Assembly (NCBI GenBank): GCA_963971425.1
Contig: OZ020515.1
Location: forward strand, 38,020,371 to 38,084,370
Direction: 5' to 3'
DNA from: Bryoerythrophyllum caledonicum
Taxonomy: Eukaryota > Streptophyta > Bryopsida > Pottiales > Pottiaceae
Length of the DNA stretch: 64,000 nt
Both the position numbers and the translations under genes were made by a program. The notes below the pieces were generated by a model, which was not told the origin of the DNA, made no database searches, and saw only the letters and a list, made by a program, of their open reading frames with translations. Positions 22,786 through 33,467 of the stretch are shown piece by piece; position 1 is the first letter of the stretch, and each line of letters opens with the position of its first letter.

Positions 22786-22996
22786 CAGTGTCAAGCAAAA
22801 CTGAGTCAAGTTTTGGTAATTCGAAATTCAATTACCAATGTAGGAAAACTGGCAATAGATTTGCACAAATCATAAATTGTACAAGATAGCAATTTCAGTG
22901 GGCTACAATTTGATGCAAAAGAAAGTTCTTCTTACATTCATATGTACAAGAAAATTACATTCAAAGGAAATTGTGTCTCTTGACTCAGTTTTGCAT
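22786..22996 (+). repeat. Left 211-bp terminal inverted repeat of the Tc1 element
   Basis: The outer end carries AGCAAAACTGAGTCAAG. The inner end carries the same word inverted, CTTGACTCAGTTTTGCAT. Each arm thus holds two candidate transposase sites facing each other about 170 bp apart. Sleeping Beauty-type IR/DR arms instead hold direct repeats. Confidence 0.9.
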
Positions 22997-23092
22997 GCCA
23001 TTGAGGACTCATGAGCCAAGACATGTGTTTTGCATGCCACAAATGCATTGAGGATGTATGAGCTCAAATTGGCTTGGGCATGTTAAACTACA

Positions 23093-24181
23093 ATGTTGCA
23101 ATACTCCATGGACATTGTTAGTATACTTTTATTACTCAACATGGTGTACTTGAAGGAGCTTTCTACAAGCGCTCATACAGACCTTGATAACTCTATTTTG
23201 GTGAAGTTGCAAGCTGGTAGATTCACAAGGGATGTAGCAAGTGAGTTGCAGGTGTCTCAAAGTCATGTTGCAAGACTTAGAAGGAAGAGATTGTCTGATA
23301 TTTCTACTAGTAGTGGTGGTAGAACACAAGTATTAACAGATGCTCAAAAGAGAGCATGCATTAGAGCTGTCAGTGCATCAGGAGGATTTGAAACTGCGAC
23401 ATATGCTACCCAGCATGTACGTGAGGAATGCCAAGTTACTGTAGGTGTTGATATGGTGAGAAGGGTCTTACGTGCAAGAGGACTGAGATCAAAAGTGAAG
23501 CAGAAGAAATCGAAATTGAACCAGAGACACATCAAAGATCGACTTGAATTTGCTAGGCGCCATGAACATTGGACCATTCATGATTGGGAGCACATCATCT
23601 TCTCTGATGAGACAAAGGTAAATCGATTTTGCTCCAATGGTCGCAGTTGGTGTTGGATTCGCAATGAACGGTCTACTGATTTAAAAGAAGTGAAACAAAC
23701 CGTAAAGTTTGGTGGTGGTTCTGTCATGTTGTGGGGTTGTATGACATTTCAAGGCCCAGGCATGTTTTGTAGAATTGAAGGAAGAATGGATCAACATGAG
23801 TACAAAGATATTTTGCAAAGAGATTTAATGTGCACGGTGATGGCATATGATCTTGATCCTTTGAATTTGATATTTCAGCATGACAATGATCCCAAACATA
23901 CAGCAAAAAGTGCTCGCCAATGGCTAAAATCACAAAACTTTGATGCTCTTAAGTGGCCTGCACAATCTCTTGACCTAAATCCAATTGAACATCTTTGGGT
24001 AAGGCTGAAACTTCGTCTTAACCAGTATGAAAGTGCTCCAAAAGGAATTTTAGAGTTGTCAGAACGTATTGAGGAGTGTTGGGCTTCTATAAAACCAGAG
24101 GAGTGTAGGAGGTTGTACGAAAGCATGCCACGACAAATCCAAGTTGTTTTAGCTGCCAAAGGCAAGTGGACAAAATATTAA
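23093..24181 (+). CDS. Tc1-type DD34E transposase
   Basis: The 362-residue product cuts and pastes the element. Residues about 33-68 form a first helix-turn-helix (GRFTRDVASELQVSQSHVAR). An SGGR linker stands where Tc1 proteins have GRPR, and about 82-140 form a second helix-turn-helix. The RNase H-like core has D172 (FSDET), D264 (FQHDNDPKHT) and E299 (NPIEHLW). With 34 residues between the last two it is DD34E, the Tc1 pattern, not the DD39D of plant mariner-like elements. FGGGS and VMLWG motifs (207-215) are present. The length is usual. The first 25 residues are hydrophobic and unlike the family, so a start at the Met at residue 6 or 17 is possible. No lesion seen. Confidence 0.95.
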   Translation: MLQYSMDIVSILLLLNMVYLKELSTSAHTDLDNSILVKLQAGRFTRDVASELQVSQSHVARLRRKRLSDISTSSGGRTQVLTDAQKRACIRAVSASGGFETATYATQHVREECQVTVGVDMVRRVLRARGLRSKVKQKKSKLNQRHIKDRLEFARRHEHWTIHDWEHIIFSDETKVNRFCSNGRSWCWIRNERSTDLKEVKQTVKFGGGSVMLWGCMTFQGPGMFCRIEGRMDQHEYKDILQRDLMCTVMAYDLDPLNLIFQHDNDPKHTAKSARQWLKSQNFDALKWPAQSLDLNPIEHLWVRLKLRLNQYESAPKGILELSERIEECWASIKPEECRRLYESMPRQIQVVLAAKGKWTKY

Positions 24182-24199
24182 GTTGTTTTTTGGTTGATG

Positions 24200-24410
24200 A
24201 TGCAAAACTAAGTCAAGAGACACAGTTTCCTTCGAATGTAATTTTCTTGTACATATGAATGTAAGAAGAACTTTCTTTTGAATCAAATTGTAGCCCACTG
24301 AAATTGCTATCTTGTTCAATTTATGATTTGTGCAAATCTATTGCCAGTTTTCCTACATTGGTAATTGAATTTCGAATTACCAAAACTTGACTCAGTTTTG
24401 CTTGACACTG
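24200..24410 (-). repeat. Right 211-bp terminal inverted repeat of the Tc1 element
   Basis: Reverse complement of the left arm with about five differences. It starts 18 bp after the transposase stop, so the element carries almost no spare sequence on this side. Confidence 0.9.
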
Positions 24411-24412
24411 TA

Positions 24413-25466
24413 TGCTCTTTGTAAAAGAAGCTCACTACAACAGTTCAGTCTGGGAGCTTCACAAGCAACCTTCCCGTGTTTACAACTTTGTTTTTGTGTG
24501 TCTTTAACAACATGAGCAAGTACTTTCTAGGTCGTACGTACTATTCCCAAAAGATTCTTCATTCAATAAGGCCAGTGTTAGTATTATTCTTCTTCTTCAT
24601 CATCTTCTTCTATTGGACGTACATGTAGTAGCACTGTGGGCATTAAACGATTTAATATTAACTTTGTGGACTGACCAAAGCACTGGACACTGAACAAAGC
24701 ACTTACCCACTTGTCAATAATGCTGCATGCAATATAGTTGGCCATAGCACAAAGCAAATTCTGACTGGCCTCTGCTAATTTCCGCACTTCTTTCCGAGGG
24801 AGAGTATCAGGACTCTAGCACAAAACAACACACACAATGGACACTGCAACTGTAATTTGAACGTGGTTGCTTTTTCCTCTGGCCAAAGTTTTGCATGGTA
24901 CGGTAGAGGCACCCAATTCCAATCACTTAAGCCAGTTTGGGACTCAAATGACATTGTATGTCAAAAACATTTATGTAGAAAGATGCGGAATTAGGAATGA
25001 AACTCAACAAACATTTATTCAAATTTAATCTCAAAGATTTGCAATTGATATAGAATTTAGAAGCCCAAAAACCAATGGAGCCCAAAATCAAATTGTAGAG
25101 TAGGTGAGATTTGGTGCCCTCCTTCACCCGATGCCAACAAGTGAGAGTGAGTAAAAAGAGAGCAGACATGCCATGGATAACCAACTCATGGAGGCACCCA
25201 ATGCCGATCGGCCTTGTTCGAATTTTGAGGCAAGGCCACCAATGAGAGCTCAATTGAGGTGGAGCAACCCAAAATTGCACACTCCATGACCTAATGCCGA
25301 TAACGAGTGGAGTTTTCAAATTTTGAGTTATTGGTTTTGAATCGCTTCAAGAACCATTTCATGTATTTACCATTTTCATGCACCATTACATGCATACTCT
25401 ACTGGTCGGAATTGGATGGCCGATTGGAATTGGGTGCCTCTACCTTATACTACTTGTTTTGCATGC
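24413..25466. other. Spacer, no gene seen
   Basis: Contains a short CTT/CAT simple repeat at about 24584-24608. The stretch from 24900 to 25320 has a few coding-like short frames on the minus strand (130 codons at 24927-25319) without any domain I recognise. Confidence 0.4.
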
Positions 25467-25469
25467 TAA

Positions 25470-25954
25470 GGGCCACTTCACACCTAACGCCCGAGTCGAG
25501 AGTCCGTCGGTTTCCACCAATGAGATTGCTTGAATGGCCAAAGTCCGGCCTTCACACCAAAGGCCTTCGTCTTCCAATGTGCCTACATAGCAACACTTTT
25601 AGAGAGTTTTGGCTCCAAGGCGACGGACTCTCCAGCAAAACTTGGATCGCCGTTTTTAGTCAACCCAAACTTCCTTTGAGAGTCCGTCAATTTTTTTAAT
25701 AAAATAATCAAAATATGACAAGATCTGGACCGTTAGATGAAAGAGGCCGGATTAATTGGCTGATTTTTTTTGGCATAATGATATGGGGTTTGGACTTTGG
25801 ACTTGGGCTTTGGGGCTTCACACCACAGCCGCCCAAAGGCTTCAATATATATATTATTTAATGTTTTTTTAATCCAAAAGTTTGGACTCTCTCCATAGTA
25901 TAGGCAGGAATTTTGACGGACGGACTCTCGACTCGGCCTGGTGTGAAGCGGCCC
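25470..25954. mobile_element. Harbinger-like MITE with long inverted repeats (485 bp)
   Basis: Ends GGGCC(A/G)CTTCACACC, followed in both arms by CGAGTCGAGAGTCCGTC, giving inverted repeats of about 38 bp. It is flanked by TAA at 25467-25469 and 25955-25957. No transposase. It differs in sequence from the 19050 family but has the same type of ends and target. Confidence 0.88.
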
Positions 25955-25957
25955 TAA

Positions 25958-26477
25958 GGTATAACCCCCCCCCATGACTGCCACCTTCCTATCACTGCCA
26001 CTATATATTTGGTCCCAATCTCACCCCATACCGGCCCCATTTACATCCATTCACTCATTGTGAGCTCCGAACTAAGGCTTACTATTGGTCAAGGCCCCTA
26101 ACTTTTGGTCGGCGCTAATGGGGGTACCTAGTGGCAGTAATAGGCGAAATATGGCAAATCACTTTGAAAATTACAACTATTTCACATCTCATGAGAAAAA
26201 TATAAAATCACTTGGGTTGAGATTGTAAATCTAGTGGCTATCATTGAAGAATAAATGTATTATTATTTGGATTCTTCTTATATGCACATTGCTTAAACTG
26301 TCGGTCATGGGGGTATACCTTACATTGCTATGGTATCCATCTAAGCAAGCCTTGTTGTCACCTTGTGGGCAGGTCCACTGAAATGGTTTGCAATGCCATG
26401 CTGCATGTTATGATATTTGAAAACTGCGCTTAGAAATTGTGGGACACAATTGTAATAAGTAGAGATGTAAAGAGATC
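25958..26477. other. Spacer, no gene seen
   Basis: Opens with a C-run and otherwise shows no repeat or coding feature that I can support. Confidence 0.4.
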
Positions 26478-26804
26478 GGATATTTAACCAAATATGGACA
26501 AATGAAAGTCCAGAATTAGTGGTCGGCTGCCAGCTGAGAGCTGCCAAAGCATCTTATCAATAATCTTCTAAAGTGCCTAACTCACTCATTTTCTATCCAA
26601 ATGGAGCATATGAGATGTTTTTTTGGCATCTACGGAAAATGTAGATGTCAAAAAACACCTCATATGCTTGATTTTGACAAAATTTGAGTAAGTTATGACC
26701 GTTTGAACATTTCATACGAAGAGAAGCATCGGCTGGCAGCCGATAAGAATTCAGAGTCTAATTGGTCCACAAATGGTGATTTTGTCCAGATTTTGTTAAA
26801 TATC
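26478..26804 (+). repeat. Hairpin MITE family D, copy 1 (327 bp)
   Basis: Ends GGATATTTAACCAAATATGG and its near reverse complement (GTTAAATATC at the right). The centre (about 26606-26668) is an imperfect hairpin: GCATATGAGATG.. pairs with ..CACCTCATATGC, and TGGCATCTAC with GTAGATGTCA. A second copy of the same length lies inverted at 28918-29244. Non-coding; the target duplication is not clear. Confidence 0.85.
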
Positions 26805-27365
26805 TGCTAGAGCCTTTTTTTTTTTTTAGTGGGATAGCCACAATGGCTACAAAGGGGAGGGAGTTGTAGCACTTTTGGCTTCCGCCTGAAACCATACAAA
26901 ACCAAATTTTCTCTATAAATATCCATTTTGGAGAATTCATCTCCACAAACAAAGAATTGTACATCCTTTTTGGCGATAGGATGGAGTCTTGGTTGTTCAT
27001 TAGTGGCAATATGGCAATATAGCAACGGTCATCAATGAAGTTTTGGCGACATGAAATCATAATTTTCCCACTATTTTTGGGAATATTCTTTTGGGGGAAT
27101 TTTTCTTGCAATTTGGCTCCAAATTGACAAAAAAATAAGGCCTGGATGTAAATGTAGGGACACAATTTGACCAGGTTGCCATGTAACTCCACCAAGGTCT
27201 CAGACTTAAAATCCTCGCCTTCAGATTCAAATCAAACAAGTGGATGTAAATCAAGGAAGGATTGCTTTAAACTATGGTAAGAATACTCATAATCAAAATC
27301 AAACTATGGTAAGAATACTCATAATCAAATTGACTATAGGTGCAGATATGTTAACCCTTAACCCT
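26805..27365. other. Spacer with telomere-like TTAACCCT words at its end
   Basis: No gene. 27253-27330 contains a 28-bp direct repeat (AAACTATGGTAAGAATACTC, twice). 27351-27378 reads TTAACCCTTAACCCTTTAACCCTTTAAGG, overlapping repeated TTAA targets. Confidence 0.5.
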
Positions 27366-27369
27366 TTAA

Positions 27370-27673
27370 CCCTTTAAGGCCAATGAGTTGTTCTGGCCTA
27401 AGAAAATTTACAAAAGTTCTAGATCATGCAAAATGACATCTAGGCACGGGGTACATTTCCGCACGAAAATTTACCAACTCATTCCACGGGAATCACTATA
27501 GCTTGCCTATGCTTGCACCAATTGTCGTGGCAATGGTCTCAATAAATGCCCATTTTCCTCCATCTCTAAGTCATGGTCTTTTTTTTCCTCCAAGGTGGTC
27601 TTTAGCGCTTGCTACAAGGGTTCTTATGCCAAAACGACCCATATATGGTCGTTTGGCAGCTGGCCTAAAAGGG
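27370..27673 (+). repeat. TTAA-type MITE family B, best copy (304 bp)
   Basis: Starts CCCTTTAAGGCCAATGAG, ends CTGGCCTAAAAGGG, and is flanked by TTAA at 27366-27369 and 27674-27677. The inverted repeat itself contains TTAA (CCCTTTAAGGCC), giving the family an internal target site. Non-coding. Confidence 0.88.
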
Positions 27674-27922
27674 TTAACGATGACACCTGGGACTAGGCTT
27701 GGAAGATGCCATAAGTGGATACATTTCATCACGACTGATCACTACAAACATCATTGTAGTTTGCCCGTTAAACTCAAGCGCACATCCTCATCCCATTTGG
27801 TGAAAGCGCAAAGATCCAAGGAACTTATATTAGGCCGCGGATCAAACAGAGATGAAGTATGGGTCCACCAATTCGCAAATTACTCCAGAAGTGACCACCT
27901 ATTGGCCTCTATCCATAACAAG

Positions 27923-28399
27923 TTAAAGGCTTATGAGCTCACGAGGCTTGGTAGGATCTACAACTGTAATAGATCATGCAGAACATCGTCCACACAAAAG
28001 GTATGTTTCATTGCAACTCCACTTCACGGAAATCATTTTAGTTTGCAATGCATGCATTGATTTTGGTGATGTCAGTCCTGATAGATGCTCATCTCGCTCC
28101 GCCTCTAAATCTTCCTTGGAGGTGGCATACAACGCTTGCTATAGAGGTTAACGTGCCCAAACAACTCAAAAATGAACGTCAGGCCTTAACCCTTTAACGC
28201 CGGGGGTTTTTACAAGGCTATGTAGAATCCACGAGTGTGATAGATCATGCACAACAACTGATAGATAATGCATAGAGAGTACATTTCAAGTTGATCCCAC
28301 TTCACATAAATCATTGTAGCTTTTCAATGCTTGCACAGAAGGAGCAATACCCGGAAGCACCTAAATCAGCCCAAAAACAACCACCTCCACAGGAAAGGA
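27923..28399 (+). repeat. Two chained TTAA-type family B derivatives
   Basis: 27923-28185 and 28190-28399 both follow the family B body (GATCTACAACTGTAATAGATC, AATCATT.TAG.TTGCAATGC-like, CCTCTAAATC). They abut at one shared TTAA (28186-28189), and the next element starts at another TTAA (28400-28403). This is a head-to-tail chain in which each TTAA serves two neighbours. Confidence 0.6.
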
Positions 28400-28403
28400 T
28401 TAA

Positions 28404-28894
28404 CCCTTTTCCGGCTCGCTATGTTTTTGGAAAAACCAAGCTTTATGCTAATTTTTTTCTTTAAACCGGATTTTAAGGAAGTTCAATGTCTAATATTAAT
28501 ATCTAACCTTACAAAATTGAACTTAACCCATGACCTAAACTTTGGGGAAATTTTGCACAACATCCAACTATTGATGGAATAGATTATAGTGTTTAAAGTG
28601 ATTGTATTTTGGTAGTGAAAACTATGGATTTTGGAGGGTGTATTGTTTCAACCATTAATAGATTCTTGCAAGAACTTTTTTACTTTGAATAAAAGCAATT
28701 CACATGTGCACTAGGTTGATAGCTTCACACTGTCATGTCATACGTGAATAAATTATTTATACAAAATTATTGGTGATTTTTTTTGCTTTTTTGTACTTGA
28801 TTGTATACAAAAATGTTCCAACCTTAAACAAATCAAAATGGAAGTTTTGTATGCAAGGAGACAGATCAATAATCACAAAACAATGAAGAATGTC
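28404..28894 (+). repeat. TTAA-type family F, copy 1, left part
   Basis: Starts CCCTTTTCCGGCTCGC after TTAA. It matches 33468-33838 over most of its length (ATAGATTCTTGCAAGAA, TGCACTAGGTTGATA, GTACAAAAATGTTCCAA, GGAAGTTTTGTATGCAA). It is interrupted at TTAA (28895-28898) by the 1459-bp element and resumes at 30362 with AGACAAAATTCAATCAAG. Confidence 0.82.
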
Positions 28895-28898
28895 TTAA

Positions 28899-30357
28899 CC
28901 CCTAAAAGCCCAAGAACGGATATTTAACAAAATCTGGACAAAATCACCATTTGTGGACCAATTAGACTCTGAATTCTTATCGGCTGCCAGCCGATGCTTC
29001 TCTTCGTATGAAATGTTCAAACGGTCATAACTTACTCAAATTTTGTCAAAATCAAGCTTATGAGGTGTTTTTTGACATCTACAAATTCCGTAGATGCCAA
29101 AAAACATCTCATATGCTCCATTTGGATAGAAAATGAGTGAGTTAGGCACTTTAGAAGATTATTGATAAGATGCTTTGGCAGCTCTCGGTTGGCACCCGAC
29201 CACTAATTCTGGACTTTCATTTGTCCATATTCTGTTAAATATCCGATCAAGGCATTTTCCCTCATGAAACACTCCAAAACTGCCATCATCAACAAGTGGC
29301 AATAAAATCTAACATTAAAGTCTAATTTTAGACTTTGAACCGTACAATATTAAAAAATACATGTATATGAACTTACAACACAAATTTGGTTGCAATCCAC
29401 CAAACGGATGTGAAGATTATAGCGTTGGAAGTGCAGAGGAAAGTATTTTTCCCCCCTTGCCCGACAAGATCAGCCTACTTTGACTGGGCATATCTTCTAG
29501 TTTTTACATTGAAATGTGATCAAATCTTTTACCAATATGACTTACATGCTATTAGCTATTTGTGTGCAAAATTTGAGGTCAATTTGAGGGGTAATAGATG
29601 TAGAAATATATACTTTAGTGAAAGGTGGTACAAAATGATGACAATTACTACATAAGTGATATGAAATTGTTTGCTTCATACTGTCAAGTTGTTGCATTTG
29701 AAAATCCCAATGGTGGAAACTTTCAATGTATTTTTTCACTAATTTTAGAAAAAGAAACGTCTAAAATTAGTAAAATCAATCATTTTCATGAATATATGGA
29801 ATAAATAAAGCATTATGGAAAAGGGCAGTGCTTGAAATTGGGTGGCCAATTCGTCCCGCCGTTGATAGCCCTCGCAGTTGGACGGGAAAACAAAAAAAAA
29901 ACACTTTAAAAAAAACACTTTAAAAAAAAAATCTCAGCGGGCCCGCTTCCGACGCGGAACGCTGGCAGGCCAGCTAAGGGCTGGTTGTTTGCTATTTTTT
30001 TTAAATTATTTTAATAACTCTTTTAATAATTTTCAAAGCTTTTTCCACTTGGACTTCGTACATAGAAGTTTGGACTCCTTTCCTCGTCCTTTCTGTCCCA
30101 AAATTTTGCCCCATTTTTCTCCTCAAATTGCAATGGTTGACATGGCTCTCCATAGTCCAGACTCCCCGTTTTGACCTTCGAAGGCTAATAACTTTTGAAT
30201 CAAAAGTCCAAAATCATATTTGAAAAATTCCCCATATAGATTTCATCGAGGACAATGCGGTGTAAAATTTTCATAAGAATCGGAGTATTTTTTCCACTCA
30301 AAGGTACATGCCCAAAATCCAGAACGTGCGCCCCACGTACACTTGGGCTCTTAGGGG
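28899..30357. mobile_element. TTAA-inserting element family E (1459 bp), piggyBac-like ends
   Basis: Starts CCCCTAAAAGCCCAAG and ends CTTGGGCTCTTAGGGG (15 of 16 positions pair), flanked by TTAA at 28895-28898 and 30358-30361. The uninterrupted sister of the host sequence at about 33805-33835 has a single TTAA at the same point, so the 4-bp TTAA duplication is demonstrated. It contains a family D hairpin MITE 19 bp from its left end and a GC-rich patch at 29930-29985. No transposase seen. Confidence 0.9.
28918..29244 (-). repeat. Hairpin MITE family D, copy 2 (327 bp), inverted
   Basis: Reverse-oriented copy of 26478-26804 with the same length and high similarity by eye. It is nested in the family E element. 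Ends GGATATTTAACAAAATCTGG and CTGTTAAATATCC. Confidence 0.88.
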
Positions 30358-30361
30358 TTAA

Positions 30362-31228
30362 AGACAAAATTCAATCAAGAGTTTAGACCAATATCAATTT
30401 TAGACCAATATCAATGTGCATGTGTGTGAAATACAACATAGTATGTGGCATGATGTTCAGTGTATTCACAGTATTCACTGTATTTTAGAGTATTTTCTGT
30501 ATTTTGTGTTGTATTCCTAACTTTCCCAAGAGTTCTATAACTCCAAATCACGCTTGGATTGTTGGAGAGTGTTCATGTAATGTGTGCGCAAATCTGAACC
30601 TCGTATCTTGAAGCCTAATTCCTCATGGATTTCATGCAAATTGAGTTGTAGCACATCCAGAGTCCCATTTTGGGCTTCCTGGGCAGTAAAGGGTGAACAG
30701 GGTTAATTTCGGCTGGTGCAATTTGGAACCTGAAAGGCAGAAATAAAGGCCTGGTTTTCCATATCTCAGCACCTGTGTGGGTGATTGCACATAATTTTTC
30801 AAGTGCTGTAGAGTTTTGGGAATGCTCCATAAAGTGAATAGTATTGGAAGTACCACAACATAATTATTATCCTTTGCGGATCAGCATTATTATAACTAAG
30901 GCGATGATTTGGACTGTGAGGCTGTCACATTGTCATCAGTCTATGATTGACCCACTTTAAGTTAATAGTGATCACATGAGGATGGATGAGTGATTGCCTG
31001 ACGTGTCCGGGCTCACTTTTGCCAGGATCTTGTGTGGTTTGATGACTTTCTCTTAAGTTTCCGAGACTTCATTGTTTACTAACTTACCGTATATGTATGC
31101 GAAGTTCATCATAGAAGGATGACTTAAAACCAAAATCCATTAACCAAAACTCACCAACTTCTCTGCACTTCCTAGATTTTAGGAAGTAATGTAGGATTTC
31201 TTACACCACTTGTACATTGACCAATGAC
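30362..31228. other. End of family F remnant, then spacer
   Basis: 30362 onward continues the family F copy; its right end is not clear (a GGGTTAA at about 30707-30713 is one candidate). Short duplications occur here (AGACCAATATCAAT twice at 30385-30418; a TATTCACAGTATTCACTGTATT run near 30460-30500). No gene seen. Confidence 0.4.
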
Positions 31229-31232
31229 TTAA

Positions 31233-32127
31233 CCCCTAAATTACCAAGAGTCCCCTCGGGGACTCTTGAAGGTTCGTCAGGTTCCTCTTATGTCAATTAT
31301 AACATTATTTTATTGAAAAAATATTGTAGACGGAAATTACTAAATGCTTTGTGTGAGTCCAATTTTTCCTAAATCCAAGATTTAATGAAAAAGTTATAGG
31401 GTTTTGATGTTTACATGAGGAAAGTGGGCACTTTTGTCCCAACTTCAAAAACTTTTGCTAGGACATTCTATTGAATGTGAGATTTTCATTACTAGAAAAT
31501 TATATTATTTTCTTTCATATTGTCAAAAAAAATCTATTGTCTTTAGTGAAAAATAGCATATAAATCCAAGTCAAACATTTTCACACATTGTCCACATTGT
31601 CGGGCAAGGTACCAAAAAAATATTTTTCCTTTCCACATAAAACTTAGAGATCTTTATATTTTCAAAACAACCAATATTACGTTTTTTCAATTTAAAATAA
31701 AACGTGAATTGACAATTTTTGAACCTCCACTCCTTGCACAATTTTTTGAATATGCTACACACTTTCTTTACCTCTAAAAATTGGTGTACAAGGTGCATAC
31801 TTAATATTATGCTTAACACGATGGTAAGGAATCTAGACCTTGTGTAGTGCAAAAATTGGACACCAAGTGAAGTCAAAGTCTGTTGATCCGCTAAACGCAC
31901 TAAATGCAGGGAAGCAAATGAATCCTTTTGTACTTCAAACACAATAATCATTCAATCCGTGCTGTCAAAGTTTATGAAATTCTTTGATTATGTTGCTAAA
32001 TAAGTCTTAATTGAGATTGTATGGTTTAAACTTGAAATAAAGGTTTTAGTTTCTTTCCTTACTCATTGCACTAAAATGACGAGTTTTGAAGTGTTTTTTG
32101 TTTGAAAATGGCTTGGTAATTTAGGGG
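31233..32127 (+). mobile_element. TTAA-type family C element, best copy (895 bp)
   Basis: Starts CCCCTAAATTACCAAG and ends with the exact reverse complement, flanked by TTAA at 31229-31232 and 32128-32131. Related copies lie at 19975-20927, 38900-39844, 40842-41788 and 63939 onward. No long open frame. A palindrome, GAGTCCCCTCGGGGACTC, sits just inside the left end. Confidence 0.92.
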
Positions 32128-32201
32128 TTAATTAGTGATGTAAAGACAACCTATGATTTTCCCCTTAAATTTTGGAAAGACATAGAAGTTGGTGGGTTTA
32201 A

Positions 32202-32414
32202 CCCTTAAACATCATAATGGCCCATTAGGGCCACAATATTCTACATGCATAATGTCGTATTTGAACATGATGAGGTTCATATATTGAAATGAACCCCAAA
32301 TGAAAGATGTTAGTGGAAGAATCTTCAATTCAAAGGTGTAAATCTTGCTAAACTCAATACATATTTGAATTTTATAGAGTAAAATACGTGGCTGTACCTC
32401 AAGTGACGTTTTAG
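32202..32414 (+). repeat. TTAA-type MITE family A, copy 2 (213 bp)
   Basis: Starts CCCTTAAACATCA, ends TGACGTTTTAG, flanked by TTAA at 32198-32201 and 32415-32418. It shows the uninterrupted sequence across the site that the 574-bp MITE occupies in copy 1. Confidence 0.85.
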
Positions 32415-32418
32415 TTAA

Positions 32419-32875
32419 GTTAGTGAGTTTTTTGAATTACTGTACAACACACCCATGGTTGGAATGAAATGCATTCAGAAATGTTTCATTCCATTTTGAA
32501 TGCGTTTCAAATTGCGTTTCAAAATGTATCAATGCAACAGCGCATTTCTTACTGGTTTCAGAACATAATCAAATGCAAAATCAGATGTGTTTCCTTTTTA
32601 CAAAACACATTGTAGAGAACTCTTATGAAACACACTTTGCAACTATGGTCACACATATTGAGGCTGACAGAGCTTCACAGACATTTGAATTTTGAAGAAT
32701 ATGAGTTCATAATTAGGAAACCTGGAAGGTATGACGAGTGCTTTCAAAGTGAACCGTTAAATGTAATTATACCAGCATGTATTTAATTATGTAGGATACA
32801 AAAAATGTAGAAAAATTAGCAAGACTTAAACCTTTGGGATGACATAATTCACATCATGCCAACATATAAGGTCCA
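32419..32875. other. AT-rich spacer
   Basis: A run of related words (AAATGCATTCAGAAATG, GAATGCGTTTCAAATTGCG) at about 32468-32600 suggests a decayed short tandem repeat. No gene seen. Confidence 0.4.
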
Positions 32876-32879
32876 TTAA

Positions 32880-33109
32880 CCCTTAAACGTCATAAAGTGC
32901 CGCTGGTGGCCATAGTATTCTAAATGTATAATGTCGTATTTCAACATGATAAGGTTGAGATATTGAAATGTCCTCCAAATGAAAGATGTTAGTTGAAGAA
33001 TTTTCAAACTGAAGGTGTTAGTCTTGCTAAACTTTAGTACTTTTTTTTAATATTCTACAAAGTAAAATACGTCCATTTATTCATGGTTCCACACTGACGT
33101 TTTAATGGA
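32880..33109 (+). repeat. TTAA-type MITE family A, copy 3 (about 230 bp)
   Basis: Starts CCCTTAAACGTCA after TTAA (32876-32879) and ends CTGACGTTTTAATGG. Same internal words as the other two copies. Confidence 0.82.
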
Positions 33110-33172
33110 TAACATTTTAAAACTAATAGGCCAGACTATTGGAAATTTGGATAGTGATAATCTTTTGTTTAA

Positions 33173-33463
33173 CCCTTTCACGCACCGATGAGCTTTTATG
33201 GCCTGTGAGAATCTACAAGTGTTCTAGACCATGCAAGATGATATCTACACAATGGATACATTTTGGTACAAAAATCTACAGACTCATTTCACAAAGATCA
33301 GTGTAGCTCGCCGATGCGTGCACAAGTTGTCATGGCAATGGTCTCAATAGATGCCCATCTTCCTCCACCTCTAAATCATGATTTTTTTTTTCCTTTGAGG
33401 TGGCCAATAGCACTTGCTACAAAGGTTCTTGTGCCAAAACGACCCATATATGGTTGTTTGGCC
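33173..33463 (+). repeat. TTAA-type MITE family B copy
   Basis: Starts CCCTTTCACGCACCGATGAG after TTAA (33169-33172) and follows the family B body to TTTGGCC. It stops at a TTAA (33464-33467) where family F copy 2 begins, as if F had entered the TTAA in B's own terminal repeat. Confidence 0.75.
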
Positions 33464-33467
33464 TTAA

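Larger units (their letters stand above)
22786..24410 (+). mobile_element. Complete Tc1-type transposon (DD34E), 1625 bp
   Basis: The element begins CAGTGTCAAGCAAAACTGAG and ends with its reverse complement, inside a TA duplication (22784-22785 and 24411-24412), the hallmark of Tc1/mariner. The inverted repeats are 211 bp long (22786-22996 and 24200-24410) and differ at about five positions by eye. A single uninterrupted transposase frame of 362 codons lies between them. Everything needed for an autonomous element appears present, so it is probably young. Confidence 0.96.

Noticed and set aside
27351-27378. Telomere-like TTAACCCTTAACCCTTT run
   Set aside because: Units are irregular and unlike the CCCTAAA plant repeat; stacked TTAA targets with CCC element ends explain it better.
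27503-28060. Plus-strand open frame of 185 codons
   Set aside because: It runs through a family B MITE and its neighbour. Other family B copies do not keep the frame.
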